This document shows, one piece after another, positions 1 through 10,000 of a DNA stretch of 34,468 bases. Below the pieces are notes generated by a model. That model did no database searches and was not told where the DNA came from. It saw only the letters and a program-made list of their open reading frames with translations. How positions within the stretch are numbered: the stretch's first letter is position 1; every line of letters starts with the position of its first letter. This DNA comes from Bodo saltans (lineage: Eukaryota; Euglenozoa; Kinetoplastea; Eubodonida; Bodonidae): NCBI GenBank assembly GCA_001460835.1, contig CYKH01002245.1, positions 1,253-35,720 on the forward strand. Direction: 5' to 3'. A program made the position numbers and the translations under genes.

Positions 1-253
1 GGCATTTTTTGGGGGAGCCTTGGGTCCTCAGAAATTCTCGATGCGCGCATTTGAAAGATGAAGCAAACATGAGCTAATTAGCGGGGTTTTAGGTGGATCA
101 TCGAAAGTAGCGAGGGTCGATATTTGTTCGGAGTGGGAGTGTCGCGTCCTTTATTTCCGCCCAACAGGCTCGTAAGGTGCTAGGTTCGACAATGATCTGG
201 GGAGAGTTCCATGCTGTGGCTGGTGTGAAATTCAATTCAAAAACACTACTAAG

Positions 254-1340
254 ATGGTGGGCGCAAGGGATGTGGCCACCCCATGCACCGCGGACATTTG
301 CCTCAAGAACGTGAAAGTCAGCGCAGTGAAGTCAAACACCATTTCGCTCAACAACAGCACACTTGCTGTGGCAATTGCCGAAGTCATTTTTGGAACACTC
401 GCTGAAAGGGCCAAACGACGACGAACCGTGACTTTGGCAGATAACCTTTTTTTCCGCGTCAACAGTGGACCCTTTACTGGGTAGAATGCTTTCGTGTCCC
501 AAAGCGCTTGGGGTCGTCTTCCGGCCTCCCTTCGCTGGTTGTGTTACTGACACTGTCGAACACATGTTGTCGGGGCCACTTGCCCCAAAGTTGCTGATCG
601 TGACCCTCTGTGACACAGCCCTCTGTTTCACTTCCAGTGCAATTGCTGTTGCAGCGTGTCTGCCGCTAAATTCGTTGGACGATCTCAACTACAACGATCA
701 ATCTGCGTTGTTCCTCCTAGCTGTCAGTACTCCCCACAAAGCCGTCATGTCTAAGTGCGACGTCACACCCGTTGCCATCCGAGGAAAGAAACTCGAGAAA
801 CTCGAGTGCACCAACCACTACCACAGCCATTAGTATCAATACGGCAGTTGTTCATGCCACAATATTTGCGGAGGCGGGTCTGGTCGAGGTGCTGTTCCCG
901 CCTGCAACGTGCAAGCACGGTTCTACTTGGCTATTGGCAATGTTGCTTCTGTGGCATGTTTTTCCGTTTTATTGGTGCCGAACTGTGGCGAGCGCGTTGG
1001 ATCGGTGGAAGCTTCGTGCTGGAAAGTGTCCCCGTTTTGTCACGTATCACGAGAGGCCTCACCTTTTAGGGGCCCTTCAATTTCCTGCTAACTCCTGTGG
1101 ACCGCTGGATTCACCAACCAAAATCACAAACCAGTAAACGACAGGAACAGGACTCGGCGTTCCTCCTGGAGAACATGGAGGCGGTCTTGGTGGGTATGTT
1201 CGCCATCGGGAGTGGTTCTTCGCGGTGGAGTGGACAATTAGCATCGTAAGTGGAGTGGCGCTCGGCAGTTGCGCTTGATGGCGATGCGCTGCAGTGGGCT
1301 GGGGGGTGCTCCATTGCTTTCAGTGCGACGCATCTGCTGC
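254..1340 (+). pseudogene. Decayed surface membrane-protein gene (C-terminal part)
   Basis: No intact gene is present, but a coherent protein trace moves through the frames. One open frame covers 254-484 (contains ISLNNSTLAVAIAE, like an extracellular beta-helix strand), a second 465-833, and a third 772-1137, ending at a TAA at 1135-1137. The third frame reads on past that stop to a TGA at 1276-1278, and the trace then moves to another frame until about 1338. The part after 1137 reads GYVRHREWFFAVEWTISIVS, then SGVALGSCA, then a hydrophobic WAGGCSIAFSATHLLLCV. This parallels GYRGGWWRMFFVVELMTAVL, CGVVLGIAEAM and WSSVSVAAISASLAALV in the intact LRR gene ending at 17409. I infer an inactivated member of a surface family sharing that polytopic C-terminus. 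I see nothing definite in 1-253, which may hold more decayed sequence. Confidence 0.6.
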
Positions 1341-1868
1341 TGTGCGTGTGACTGCGACCATCGATGTTGGGTGACTTCTTTGATGTGAAGGCGCCTTCTT
1401 CGCTCTTCTCCTTTTCTTCAGCAATACCTAATTTGCGATGAGTGCCACTTGTTTTGGTTTCAGTGGCTCGAAATTCGAATGTGCTCTTTTAAAAAAACAA
1501 AGCACGACACTCTTGTGGACCTATGCGACGATCAAACTTTTCGTCCACTCTCGCATCAAGAATAAAATACTATGTAGTTTCGCTTCCCTTTCTTGTTGCG
1601 AAACGACGGAACACTTCATGTTGCACTTCACCTACATTCTCAGGATCAAGGAGTTGCTAAGTAGTCTGACCCTTGGCTGAACTGCCACGCTCACGCTTGC
1701 TTTCTTTCTTTGACTTTCTGTCTTCAGCAACAAGGGTCAGAGAAACATCCATAGGTTTACGTACGTTTCGCCGGAGCCGAACGCTACACGTACTTTCACA
1801 AATGGCGATAAAGCCATTGCGCTTGACTGCTCCTCATGCATGCAATAGACACCTTGCTTTACTGAGAT
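1341..1868. other. Unassigned AT-rich spacer
   Basis: I see no convincing gene here. A short open frame at 1438-1680 begins with ATG but has no recognisable domain, and another at 1673-1873 is Arg/Leu-rich noise. The stretch carries several pyrimidine-rich runs (for example 1393-1420) typical of kinetoplastid spacers. Confidence 0.4.
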
Positions 1869-1905
1869 TCTAATCTTGTCCTCCGTTTTGCAACTTTTTG
1901 ACAAG
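1869..1905 (+). promoter_or_regulatory. Probable trans-splice acceptor for the 1917 ORF
   Basis: A pyrimidine-rich run containing CTTGTCCTCCGTTTTG and CTTTTTG is followed by AG at 1904-1905, only 11 bases before the ATG at 1917. This is the kinetoplastid spliced-leader acceptor arrangement and supports the short ORF downstream. Confidence 0.45.
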
Positions 1906-1916
1906 GAAAAAGACAT

Positions 1917-2225
1917 ATGCTGCGTCTTTCGCTCAAGTCACTCTCCGTCATCCGTGCGATATCACTTGTCGCGCCTATCAGCGGCCAATCCTTCGTGGAG
2001 GCTCGTCGATTGTCTTCGTCATCAAAACTCAACGCTCAAGATGTCGACACATCGAAGCTGAATCACATGTATTGGGATGACGATGTGCTCCTCCCATACT
2101 TGCTGAGTATGATGGATGAATTTGGTGATGAATTTGGGGGTGAGTCATTGAACTTTGTACCTCCCAACGATTCTAACCTCCTACAAAATGAGTTCCTGAA
2201 GCAAGAACAAGTCAGGCAATCTTGA
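1917..2225 (+). CDS. Small putative mitochondrial protein
   Basis: This ORF of 102 codons starts with ATG just after a plausible splice acceptor. The first 38 or so residues are rich in Leu, Ser and Arg and lack acidic residues except near VEARR (MLRLSLKSLSVIRAISL...), which fits a mitochondrial presequence. The rest is acidic, with a conspicuous YWDDDVLLPYLLSMMDEFGD stretch. I recognise no family. The split between a basic amphipathic N-terminus and an acidic C-terminus is the main reason to treat it as real. It lies between a pseudogene and the acid phosphatase gene. A chance ORF cannot be excluded at this length. Confidence 0.45.
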   Translation: MLRLSLKSLSVIRAISLVAPISGQSFVEARRLSSSSKLNAQDVDTSKLNHMYWDDDVLLPYLLSMMDEFGDEFGGESLNFVPPNDSNLLQNEFLKQEQVRQS

Positions 2226-2382
2226 TTCGGTGATTATTTTGGGCTCCTTCTCGACTGCCCGTTTGGAGAAAGGGTTGCGAGATGCGTGAAGTCGTCATCA
2301 CAAAAAAATTATGCAACAAGATGTTTTTAACGTTTCATTAATGAAGAGGAGATAAATGCATTACTCTTGTATTTGCCCCACA

Positions 2383-2420
2383 CATCTTTCCGTTTTTCTT
2401 CAACCTTTAACACAACCAAG
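2383..2420 (+). promoter_or_regulatory. Probable trans-splice acceptor for the phosphatase gene
   Basis: The pyrimidine-rich run CATCTTTCCGTTTTTCTTC is followed by AG at 2419-2420, giving a short 5' leader of 26 bases before the ATG at 2447. This supports that start codon. Confidence 0.55.
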
Positions 2421-2446
2421 AAACGATTGGGTTTTACAACACGTTA

Positions 2447-3886
2447 ATGCATCAACACATACACCGAATTGCCCTTGTGGCACACTTATTTTTTTGTGCC
2501 GCAGCCATTTCTCCATTTCATGTAGCGGTTGTGCATCGCCACGGTGCACGCAACACGATTGTCAACGTGAACCAAAGCGGTGTTTGCCCCTCGTTCCACG
2601 CCCCAAATGGAGGCTGTGGGACATTGACAGTCGAAGGAAAAGATATGCTGTACCACCTTGGGCTTTTTCTTGGGAGTTCCTACGGTGCCCATGGTGGACT
2701 GTTTGAGGAAGCCATTCACTCCTCGTACGATTCCACGAGATTTGTCTCGCGCTCCACTGACGTTGGCCGTACCATCCAAAGCGGCTCAGCGATGATTCGC
2801 GGGTTGTTCTCGTCCCTCGAAGGAACGCCCCAACGAGCGTACCCGGTGCTGCACAACCGGCCAACTAGCCAAGATGTTGCCTTGTTGGTGTGGAATGGCA
2901 ATCCCTCGGTAGTTCTGTGGATGGATATCATGCAAGATGATCTGCTTCAGTTTCTTAATCAACACACTTTAGAGCTTTTCGAAGGGAACACCACATTGCT
3001 CGAGGAGATTGGGAGGGAAATCGGTCTGTTAGATGAATGCACGCCGTCCGACCCAGAGCGATGGGCCCCGTTTCAATGTGGTCTTGACATCCAAGATGCA
3101 GTAAATTGTGCGCTCTCCGCTGGATTCGCAGCTGAGAGGTATCCGACGGGCGTGGCGAACTTTGAACAGCTTACGAAAATTCTCGAGGATTACAACGCCT
3201 ACACAATGTGGGGAATCGACAATATGGAAAATGGTGGGAAGTACCAAGCTGCAACGGGGACACTGGGCTTCGTGTTGGCTCAAGAAATCATTGAGACTGG
3301 TGTCGCTGCTGCTGCCGCTGCAAGAACAACATCGTCGCCATATGTATTGCTCAATCATTACAGCGGGCATGACACGACGCTGATGCCACTGTGGATGACG
3401 CTTGGGAATGATTCGTTGACCAATCCCCTGTTTGGTGCAGCCATGATTTTTGAATTCTATTTCGTGTCCGCCGACGACGACAGCAGCCACTCTGACAGTG
3501 ACGTTTGGGTTCGCGCTCGAATCGGTGCGCCTGGTCAGCTCCCGGGTGACCATAACTACACATTTGAGTGGTATCAGCTGTATTGCGTCAACACCGACGG
3601 ATCGACGTATCGGCCTGACGCCGAGATGGGCTGCCCACTCGCGGATTGGAATGCCTTTGTTCAACTGCAAGGCCCATCCATCAACATCCCAAATGCTGGA
3701 GCTGGTGGTGCGTCTTGCTACTACGATGAGGCGTGGATGGCAAGTGTGAATTGTACACCACAAGATACGGTCAGCACCACCAGCGACCCATCATCAAAGA
3801 TTTGCCGAGACTTTAGGACCAACTGCATAAATGCGTGTGGCCAACATCATGCAATGACGTCGCACCTTGACTGTGTTGCAATTTAG
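2447..3886 (+). CDS. Secreted histidine acid phosphatase
   Basis: This is a 479-residue member of clade 2 of the histidine phosphatase superfamily, which removes phosphate from monoesters through a phosphohistidine intermediate. The N-terminus (HRIALVAHLFFCAAAIS) is a signal peptide. It is followed by the catalytic RHGxR motif in VVHRHGAR (R31, H32, G33, R35). The second family signature, His-Asp, is at H308-D309 in YSGHDTTLMPL. Cysteines cluster near the C-terminus (CRDFRTNCINACG), consistent with a disulfide-bonded secreted enzyme. No C-terminal hydrophobic segment is visible, so unlike the membrane-bound acid phosphatases of trypanosomatids it is probably released into the flagellar pocket, a food vacuole or the medium. 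The ATG follows a short spliced leader region. Substrate is unknown; a digestive role in a bacterivore is inference. Confidence 0.9.
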   Translation: MHQHIHRIALVAHLFFCAAAISPFHVAVVHRHGARNTIVNVNQSGVCPSFHAPNGGCGTLTVEGKDMLYHLGLFLGSSYGAHGGLFEEAIHSSYDSTRFVSRSTDVGRTIQSGSAMIRGLFSSLEGTPQRAYPVLHNRPTSQDVALLVWNGNPSVVLWMDIMQDDLLQFLNQHTLELFEGNTTLLEEIGREIGLLDECTPSDPERWAPFQCGLDIQDAVNCALSAGFAAERYPTGVANFEQLTKILEDYNAYTMWGIDNMENGGKYQAATGTLGFVLAQEIIETGVAAAAAARTTSSPYVLLNHYSGHDTTLMPLWMTLGNDSLTNPLFGAAMIFEFYFVSADDDSSHSDSDVWVRARIGAPGQLPGDHNYTFEWYQLYCVNTDGSTYRPDAEMGCPLADWNAFVQLQGPSINIPNAGAGGASCYYDEAWMASVNCTPQDTVSTTSDPSSKICRDFRTNCINACGQHHAMTSHLDCVAI

Positions 3887-3959
3887 TTTTTGCCGATCCA
3901 CATTCCATTTTCCGTAGAATGAGGAGAGCCAGCGGTTCTTAACCAGTGAGAACAATCAA

Positions 3960-3990
3960 CTTTTTTCTTGGTTCTTCACTCCACTCCAAG
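3960..3990 (+). promoter_or_regulatory. Probable trans-splice acceptor for the giant surface-protein gene
   Basis: The tract CTTTTTTCTTGGTTCTTCAC continues with CTCCACTCCAAG, ending in AG at 3989-3990. It is a better acceptor than the weaker TTTTCCGTAG at 3908-3917. Using it places all sequence upstream of 3990 outside the mRNA and makes 4036 the first ATG. Confidence 0.55.
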
Positions 3991-4035
3991 AATAAACAGA
4001 AAACAGCCACACGAGCACAAAGAATAGGCACGATC

Positions 4036-7000
4036 ATGAAATCACTTTGTAAAAGTGGGCACAGTCACGATCTAAAAAAATCAGTCATCACAACAGGTAC
4101 TATCCTTCCGACGAGGTTGTTACTACTGTTACCGCTCCTTTTGCTGTCGCGAGTGGAGAAAGCGACGGTGGGCGCTAGTGCATCACCTCTTGCGTCGTGC
4201 ACTACGGCAACAGAATCATCTCTGTCTCTACTCGCGCTACAATGGACAAACGCAGCATTGATAGAGTATGTGTACCCTCCTGCGGGCACCACCCTTCATG
4301 GTGGTCCTGCAGGCTCGTTTTTATACACCACTGGAGTTTCCACATCTTCACCAACCACTTCTCCGGCTGTTTGCTCGTGGTCAGTAGGGACTGAGCCTCA
4401 GCTCGCCCTTCTGTCAACATCCTCATCATTCATCACAACGTGGAACGCAACATTTGCACAGTGGGACGAAGCGTTCTCCAAACTCAAGAACGTTACCTCC
4501 ATCGATGGAGTTACCGGCTCTACAGCTCAATCTTCATCCTCACCGTTGGCGAATACTTCCATCATGAGCACCGGCACGGTGCTACTCCCATCAGAACTAT
4601 GTTTCGCGAAGCCTTCGATTGCAACTACACCCAACAACGCATCGGCGTTTTGCGTGGCATCGCTAAGTTCCTCAAACACTCTTGGCTGCTTATTAGACCC
4701 TGACAATGTTATCCAGAACATCACCACTTCGACCGTCGCGGACTACTTGAACCGAGTGGTAGCTCAGCGGGCATTGTCCCGTCGATGGTTTTCTGCCTCG
4801 ATTGATTTTGCTATGGAAGCTCAACAGGCCTATGCGTTCTATTCATCAACAGCTGCAAGCGTTGCATCGTCGGCAACCGTATCCAACGTATCTGCAGCAG
4901 AGAGAGATTTAGTACTGCGCGGTATCGCCTCGTCGCTCCAGCCATTGCTGGAAGCACACTTCATCGACACTCTCACACAAAAATGGCAGTGGATCGAGTC
5001 GCTCATTGCCACAAGTAACCTTGCGTTTCTTTCTGCGGCTTCGTCCACCAGCACGACGTCTGACTGCCCAACTGAATTTCTGTCAACGTGGATGACCGCA
5101 TCCAGTGTTTCGATGGGCATCAGCATCGTGGAGGCTGCGCTGGGGACCGCAGTGTCACTTCTTCTTGCTGCGCAAAGCGACATGCAAGTTCGTGTGCGAA
5201 CGCAATGCGTGTTGGAAACGTATGCCGTTGCTCGCTTCCTTGAAGAAGATCTTCCGGTGTTCGTGACGACGTCCCTGCAGCCCCAAGCAAGCACGTGGAC
5301 GGCAACGACGTTGATGACGCTCGCCAACTTACAGCTCGCCACTAACGTAGGTCGACTTGAGAATATCATCTCCACCCGTCTGACGCTATCAGCAGTGCTA
5401 GCGATGCTGAACTTGCTCCCATCGTCGCCGTCGGGTGCAGCGACCTTCTCGCCACCAGTGGCGCTTGTTGCGCAATGTCTCGCCGATTGGTTTTCTAACA
5501 TCACAATGGCCACTTCTTACATCCCCAGCGCCGATGATTGGAGCGCATCATCTTCATCATCTGCCGCTGGTGCCTTCCTTCAGTGGCTTCGACAAAGCTC
5601 ATCTACAGGTGTGTCGCAGTGCTTCACCCTCCAAACATCCAGTGTGACGCCCATCGGCTATCAGGGCGAGGACAGCAATGAGCCCGTGGAAGACATGGAA
5701 TGGTTTCTGGACTTCACAAATGCAACGAACTCAATTTCCTTCGAGCAAATTACCGTCGGTAATGCGACCATTTCAAGCGCGATTCGTGGTTCACTGCGGA
5801 CAAGCGGCATTCCAAGGCTCCGCTCAGTGAGCGACCAAGGCCTGGTGCCGGTGCTGTTTACGTTTCTTATGCCGCCGTCAGCGATTGCATCAACGTTAGG
5901 GTCGTCCAGCGCAGCCGTTATTGCCGCGTCCACAACCTCTGCGATTCGATCTGCCGGCCTTCCCCTGGGAGGTGGTGGGTCCCTTTTCGGAAACGTGTTC
6001 GCTCTGATAAACCCACCCGTTTCAGATCTTCGACCTCTTCCTGCCGCCACCACCACGGCATCATCTGTGTCCTCCTTCATTTGGAACGACACAGTGCAGG
6101 GTGGCCCTGTGGCTTCAAATAGCTGTGGCCCAGGATATCTTCAACTGCGAGACTACGACACAAACGACACCATCTGTGAGCAGTGCCGCAATGAACCACC
6201 AGCGATGCTCACTACTTCCACAACTCTCTCCTCAACATACCTCTTTTGCACTGGTGACGGCTATGCGCGTGCGTGCGTGAACAAACCAGGCGGAGTTGGC
6301 AACGACAATATTTCTGCTTACATCCCGCAAGGTAATTCGCAGCTGAATTCATCAGACTGCCCATTTTATTGTCGCAGCTATTATCAGTACCGCAACGGAA
6401 GCCGATGTGTGGATACCGGCGTCGGGAAGTACGCGAATTCCAATACGTCGCAAGATGACTGCGCCACACATCCAGCGCTTTTCTCACAAGTAGTGAGTGA
6501 CCTTATCGTGACACCGGCAACTGTTTCCGCAGATTTTGTGAAGTGGTCAGCGTACGTTTCGCCTGGTGCGTTTCAGGCTCCGAACAGCTGCGCATTTTCT
6601 GTGCGGCGGCGAATGATTTCCGAACGATTTGATGTGACTGGTGGGCCAGGCAGTGCGGCGAGCACTGCTGTGGGAGGAAGAACTCTCGCTAACACGTTGC
6701 TGTGGTGCAACAGAAGCTCACAGAATTTTGGGCGAGGATCGCCAGCGCCTCCAATTGGGCTACAACTCCGTTTGCAAGGGTTGTTTACCGCGTCAGATGT
6801 TTTGGCTGCTCATCGAAAGGCAGGAAGCACAAGACTGGCGTTTCAGCTTGCTGAAGTATTCGGCGAAAACGAATCCATCGCCGCGTCATCCACATCATCA
6901 GCATCATCTAGCGAAGCAGACACAACAAGCGGCGGTTGGAGCTGGTACTTGGTGACTTCTATTGACGTGGTTTCGAGCACAGCGCTGCCTTCCACCGTCT

Positions 7001-10000
7001 CAATGCAGTTGTGGTTCAATGCGTCGTTTGTTGCCTCTGGGAACCCAACGGCATTTGCCAACGCCCCGCATTCTCTCTTGTTCTTTTCGTTCAACAAAAC
7101 TTATTCGTGGTCAACATTTGTCACAACAGTGAGTGCGGCAACTGGAAAAAAGACCTTTTCAGCTGGCGTAAGTCTGAACCTGGAGTCAGGGCTCTTATCA
7201 TTCTCACTTGACGGCAAGGTCCTTGGACCAGTGCAGAGTATCCCATGGACGACGTCGCTCACCACAGCTCCATGCGTGACCAATTTCAGCGCCGCTTCCG
7301 CACAAAAAGGCAAAACGCTTCGACTGTCCATCGGTGGCTGGCTGGCATCGTTTGATTCTCCTCTAGGAATGGTGGTCACACGACTTGGCATATCTGATGA
7401 GCTTCCCCAAAGCTTTTACTTCCTCCCTATCAACCTCACGCGGGTTGGATTCAGCGGTGTTCCGTTCGGTCGGTCTCATTTCACATCCTCAACAACTGGC
7501 ACATCCGCGACAACAACCAAAGATGTTTGGTCTGAACTTGTCGTGCTTCCCTCCGTGGAGAACGTCACCGGCGGTTCGTCATCCTCATGCAACGCAACAA
7601 CAACAGCAAGCAGCAGCAGTTTTGTGCTACGTACTCGCGTCGACGATGGATCCGCCTTCGCAGCCACGCCGCCCAATCGAGTCAATCATCTCGTTTACCT
7701 GAACAGTCTGTCCTCCCTCTTCCAGCAAAGCAACGTGACATGGAACGGTGTGTGCCGTGGTGGAACATATCAAAACAACTTTGGGAGCCAACTCCTTCGA
7801 TCATCATGCACTGTTTGTCCGCTAGGCTCAATGTGGCAGACAACTGCCTCGGTATTAAACAGCAGCACGTCGTCGTCGTCGTCATCAACGAGCTCGTCTT
7901 CGTCGCTGGCGCAGCGCTGTTCTTGCTTGTCGACTCGAGCTCTCGTGAATAACACTTGCATACCGTTGAGTCCAGCGTACGGCACACCAACTTTTGTGGA
8001 AAGCAACACCACCACGTCAATCACCGATGGATCAGCGATGATCCTGAACACAAACAAACGTGAGAAGACGTTTCTGTTCGCTGTCGCAATGAACACAACA
8101 TTAGCAACGACTTCTTCAGCAACGACTGCTAATTCCACTTCAACAGCAGCATCGTTAATTCTGAACGGGACACTTGAGACCACTGTCTCCTGCACCTCGA
8201 CTACCGTATTTGGAGTGCCCCTGACTGAAATTGTCATTGACTGCGACGACCCATTGAGAAAGACCCTGTGCTCGGTATACGTGACGCTGACTGTCGACTT
8301 CAGCAACAGCGCCACTTCGTCGTCGTCTGGGGCAAAAGGAGACCTTTGCCGGATTTCAATCCGTACGACTCAGTTGTATCGGTATCCCAGCAGCACCATC
8401 GCTCGACAGTACACCTTCTGGCCAAAGCCCCCAGCTGTGGGACAAGGGAATCTGAACACCGTCAACGGAACAATTCTCGCCGATACGGCGACAAATATTT
8501 CCTTGTCAGTGAGAAACTATTCGTTCTACAGCACTGCGTCGACTTTTTTCCTTGCACAAGCAGCCAATACGCTGTTCACCAACAGCAGCAGCAGTGGTGC
8601 TAGCAGCAGTGTTGACTCACCCACCCTATCACTTCTGCAAGCGATGGCCAGCAGTGCTACGGCAAGTTGTCAAATGGTTGTTCTGCTATCGTTTCACACA
8701 TCGCCACCTCCTCCTGCGATCAGCACCACATCCTCATCATCATCGTGGTCATCGGCGTCGACACTCGTTCCAATGACGTCGCCTGTCATGTTCGTGTTCC
8801 CTGCCACGACCGCAGTCAACGGCATGACGTTAGACTTTTCGCTTTCCACGTCGTCCACCTCCGTCTCTCCGTTTTCAGGAAACGTGGCAGTTCTCAATAT
8901 TTCAATCACATCGTCCGCTGGGTACTTTGCGCCCAGCGACTCCCTTGTTGTCTACGTGGTATCGGCGTCTTACGTTCAAGGGCAGCTCACACCGGTACCT
9001 AATTCTGCTGCGAACGCCCTTGCACACCCTGCGGTGATCGCGCTGGGAATCTTGACGCTTTTTATGACCTCTGGGGCCTTCGTGTGGACGATTCGGCGTC
9101 GCCCACCGAGCTGCTTTGGAAAGCTGTGCCAGCCCCAAGACGAGAAATCGCCCGACAACAGCGATTCGGCGTCGGCATCATCTGAAACGACGTATGATGA
9201 TGATGATGATGATGATGATGAGTTCTCATCGAGCTCAGAGAGCGGAGGAGGAGCTGGTGAACAATGGGACGACCAGCTTTCTCGAAGAAGCGCGGCTTCC
9301 AGAGCTTCCGGGGCTTCCGCAGCAGTAGCACAACAGCTACCTTCGTCCGGTGGTGGTGGTCGTGGGGTAGGCCCAAGTGCGGCAACCACAATATCATCAC
9401 AGCATTCGAATATCCCAAGTCAATCCGCGACTCGTGTACCACCACAACGGTCATTCACGCACTCTCCTTTTGGTAGACAGCAAGAAGACACCACTTCAGT
9501 GACGCCGCAGCAACATCGAGACATACAACCATCGGCACCCACGATTGACATTGTTGGTGACGCGCACACAACATTTTCTAGTCATAGCGCTGGCGGCAGT
9601 GTATTTTATGACATGTCGTTTGACCGCTCAGGAGGTCCACTCGCTCCTCCTCCCGCTCCAAGGGGACGAGGAGCCGATCCTTCGTTTATGACCAGCAGTA
9701 GCCACGTCACGATGTCAGGCAGCATAGATCACGAGCTCAGTCGATCTGCACGCAGTCGTTGGCGTCAAAGAACTATCGCAGCTCAAAGTGGAAGTGACGA
9801 CCTTAGAAGGACCGTTCCACTCGATGACGCAAGCATAGCTGTGCAGGCCCCGGTTGAAAACAATCATCGATGCATTGCAGAGCCTGCCCTGTTGAGTAAC
9901 AATGCAAGCGACAAACAACAAAAACGAAGAAGCCATTCAGGAGCAACAGACAAAAAACATGAAACAGACAAACCCGGAACGAAAGAGGAACGACGGAAAA

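Noticed and set aside
3029-3763. Long minus-strand ORF of 244 codons inside the phosphatase gene
   Set aside because: It lies antisense to a confidently identified enzyme, has no domain and no splice signal; it is a shadow of codon bias.
3919-3942. Eight-codon upstream ORF before the giant surface protein
   Set aside because: It would be in the mRNA only if the weak acceptor at 3917 is used; the stronger tract ends at 3990.
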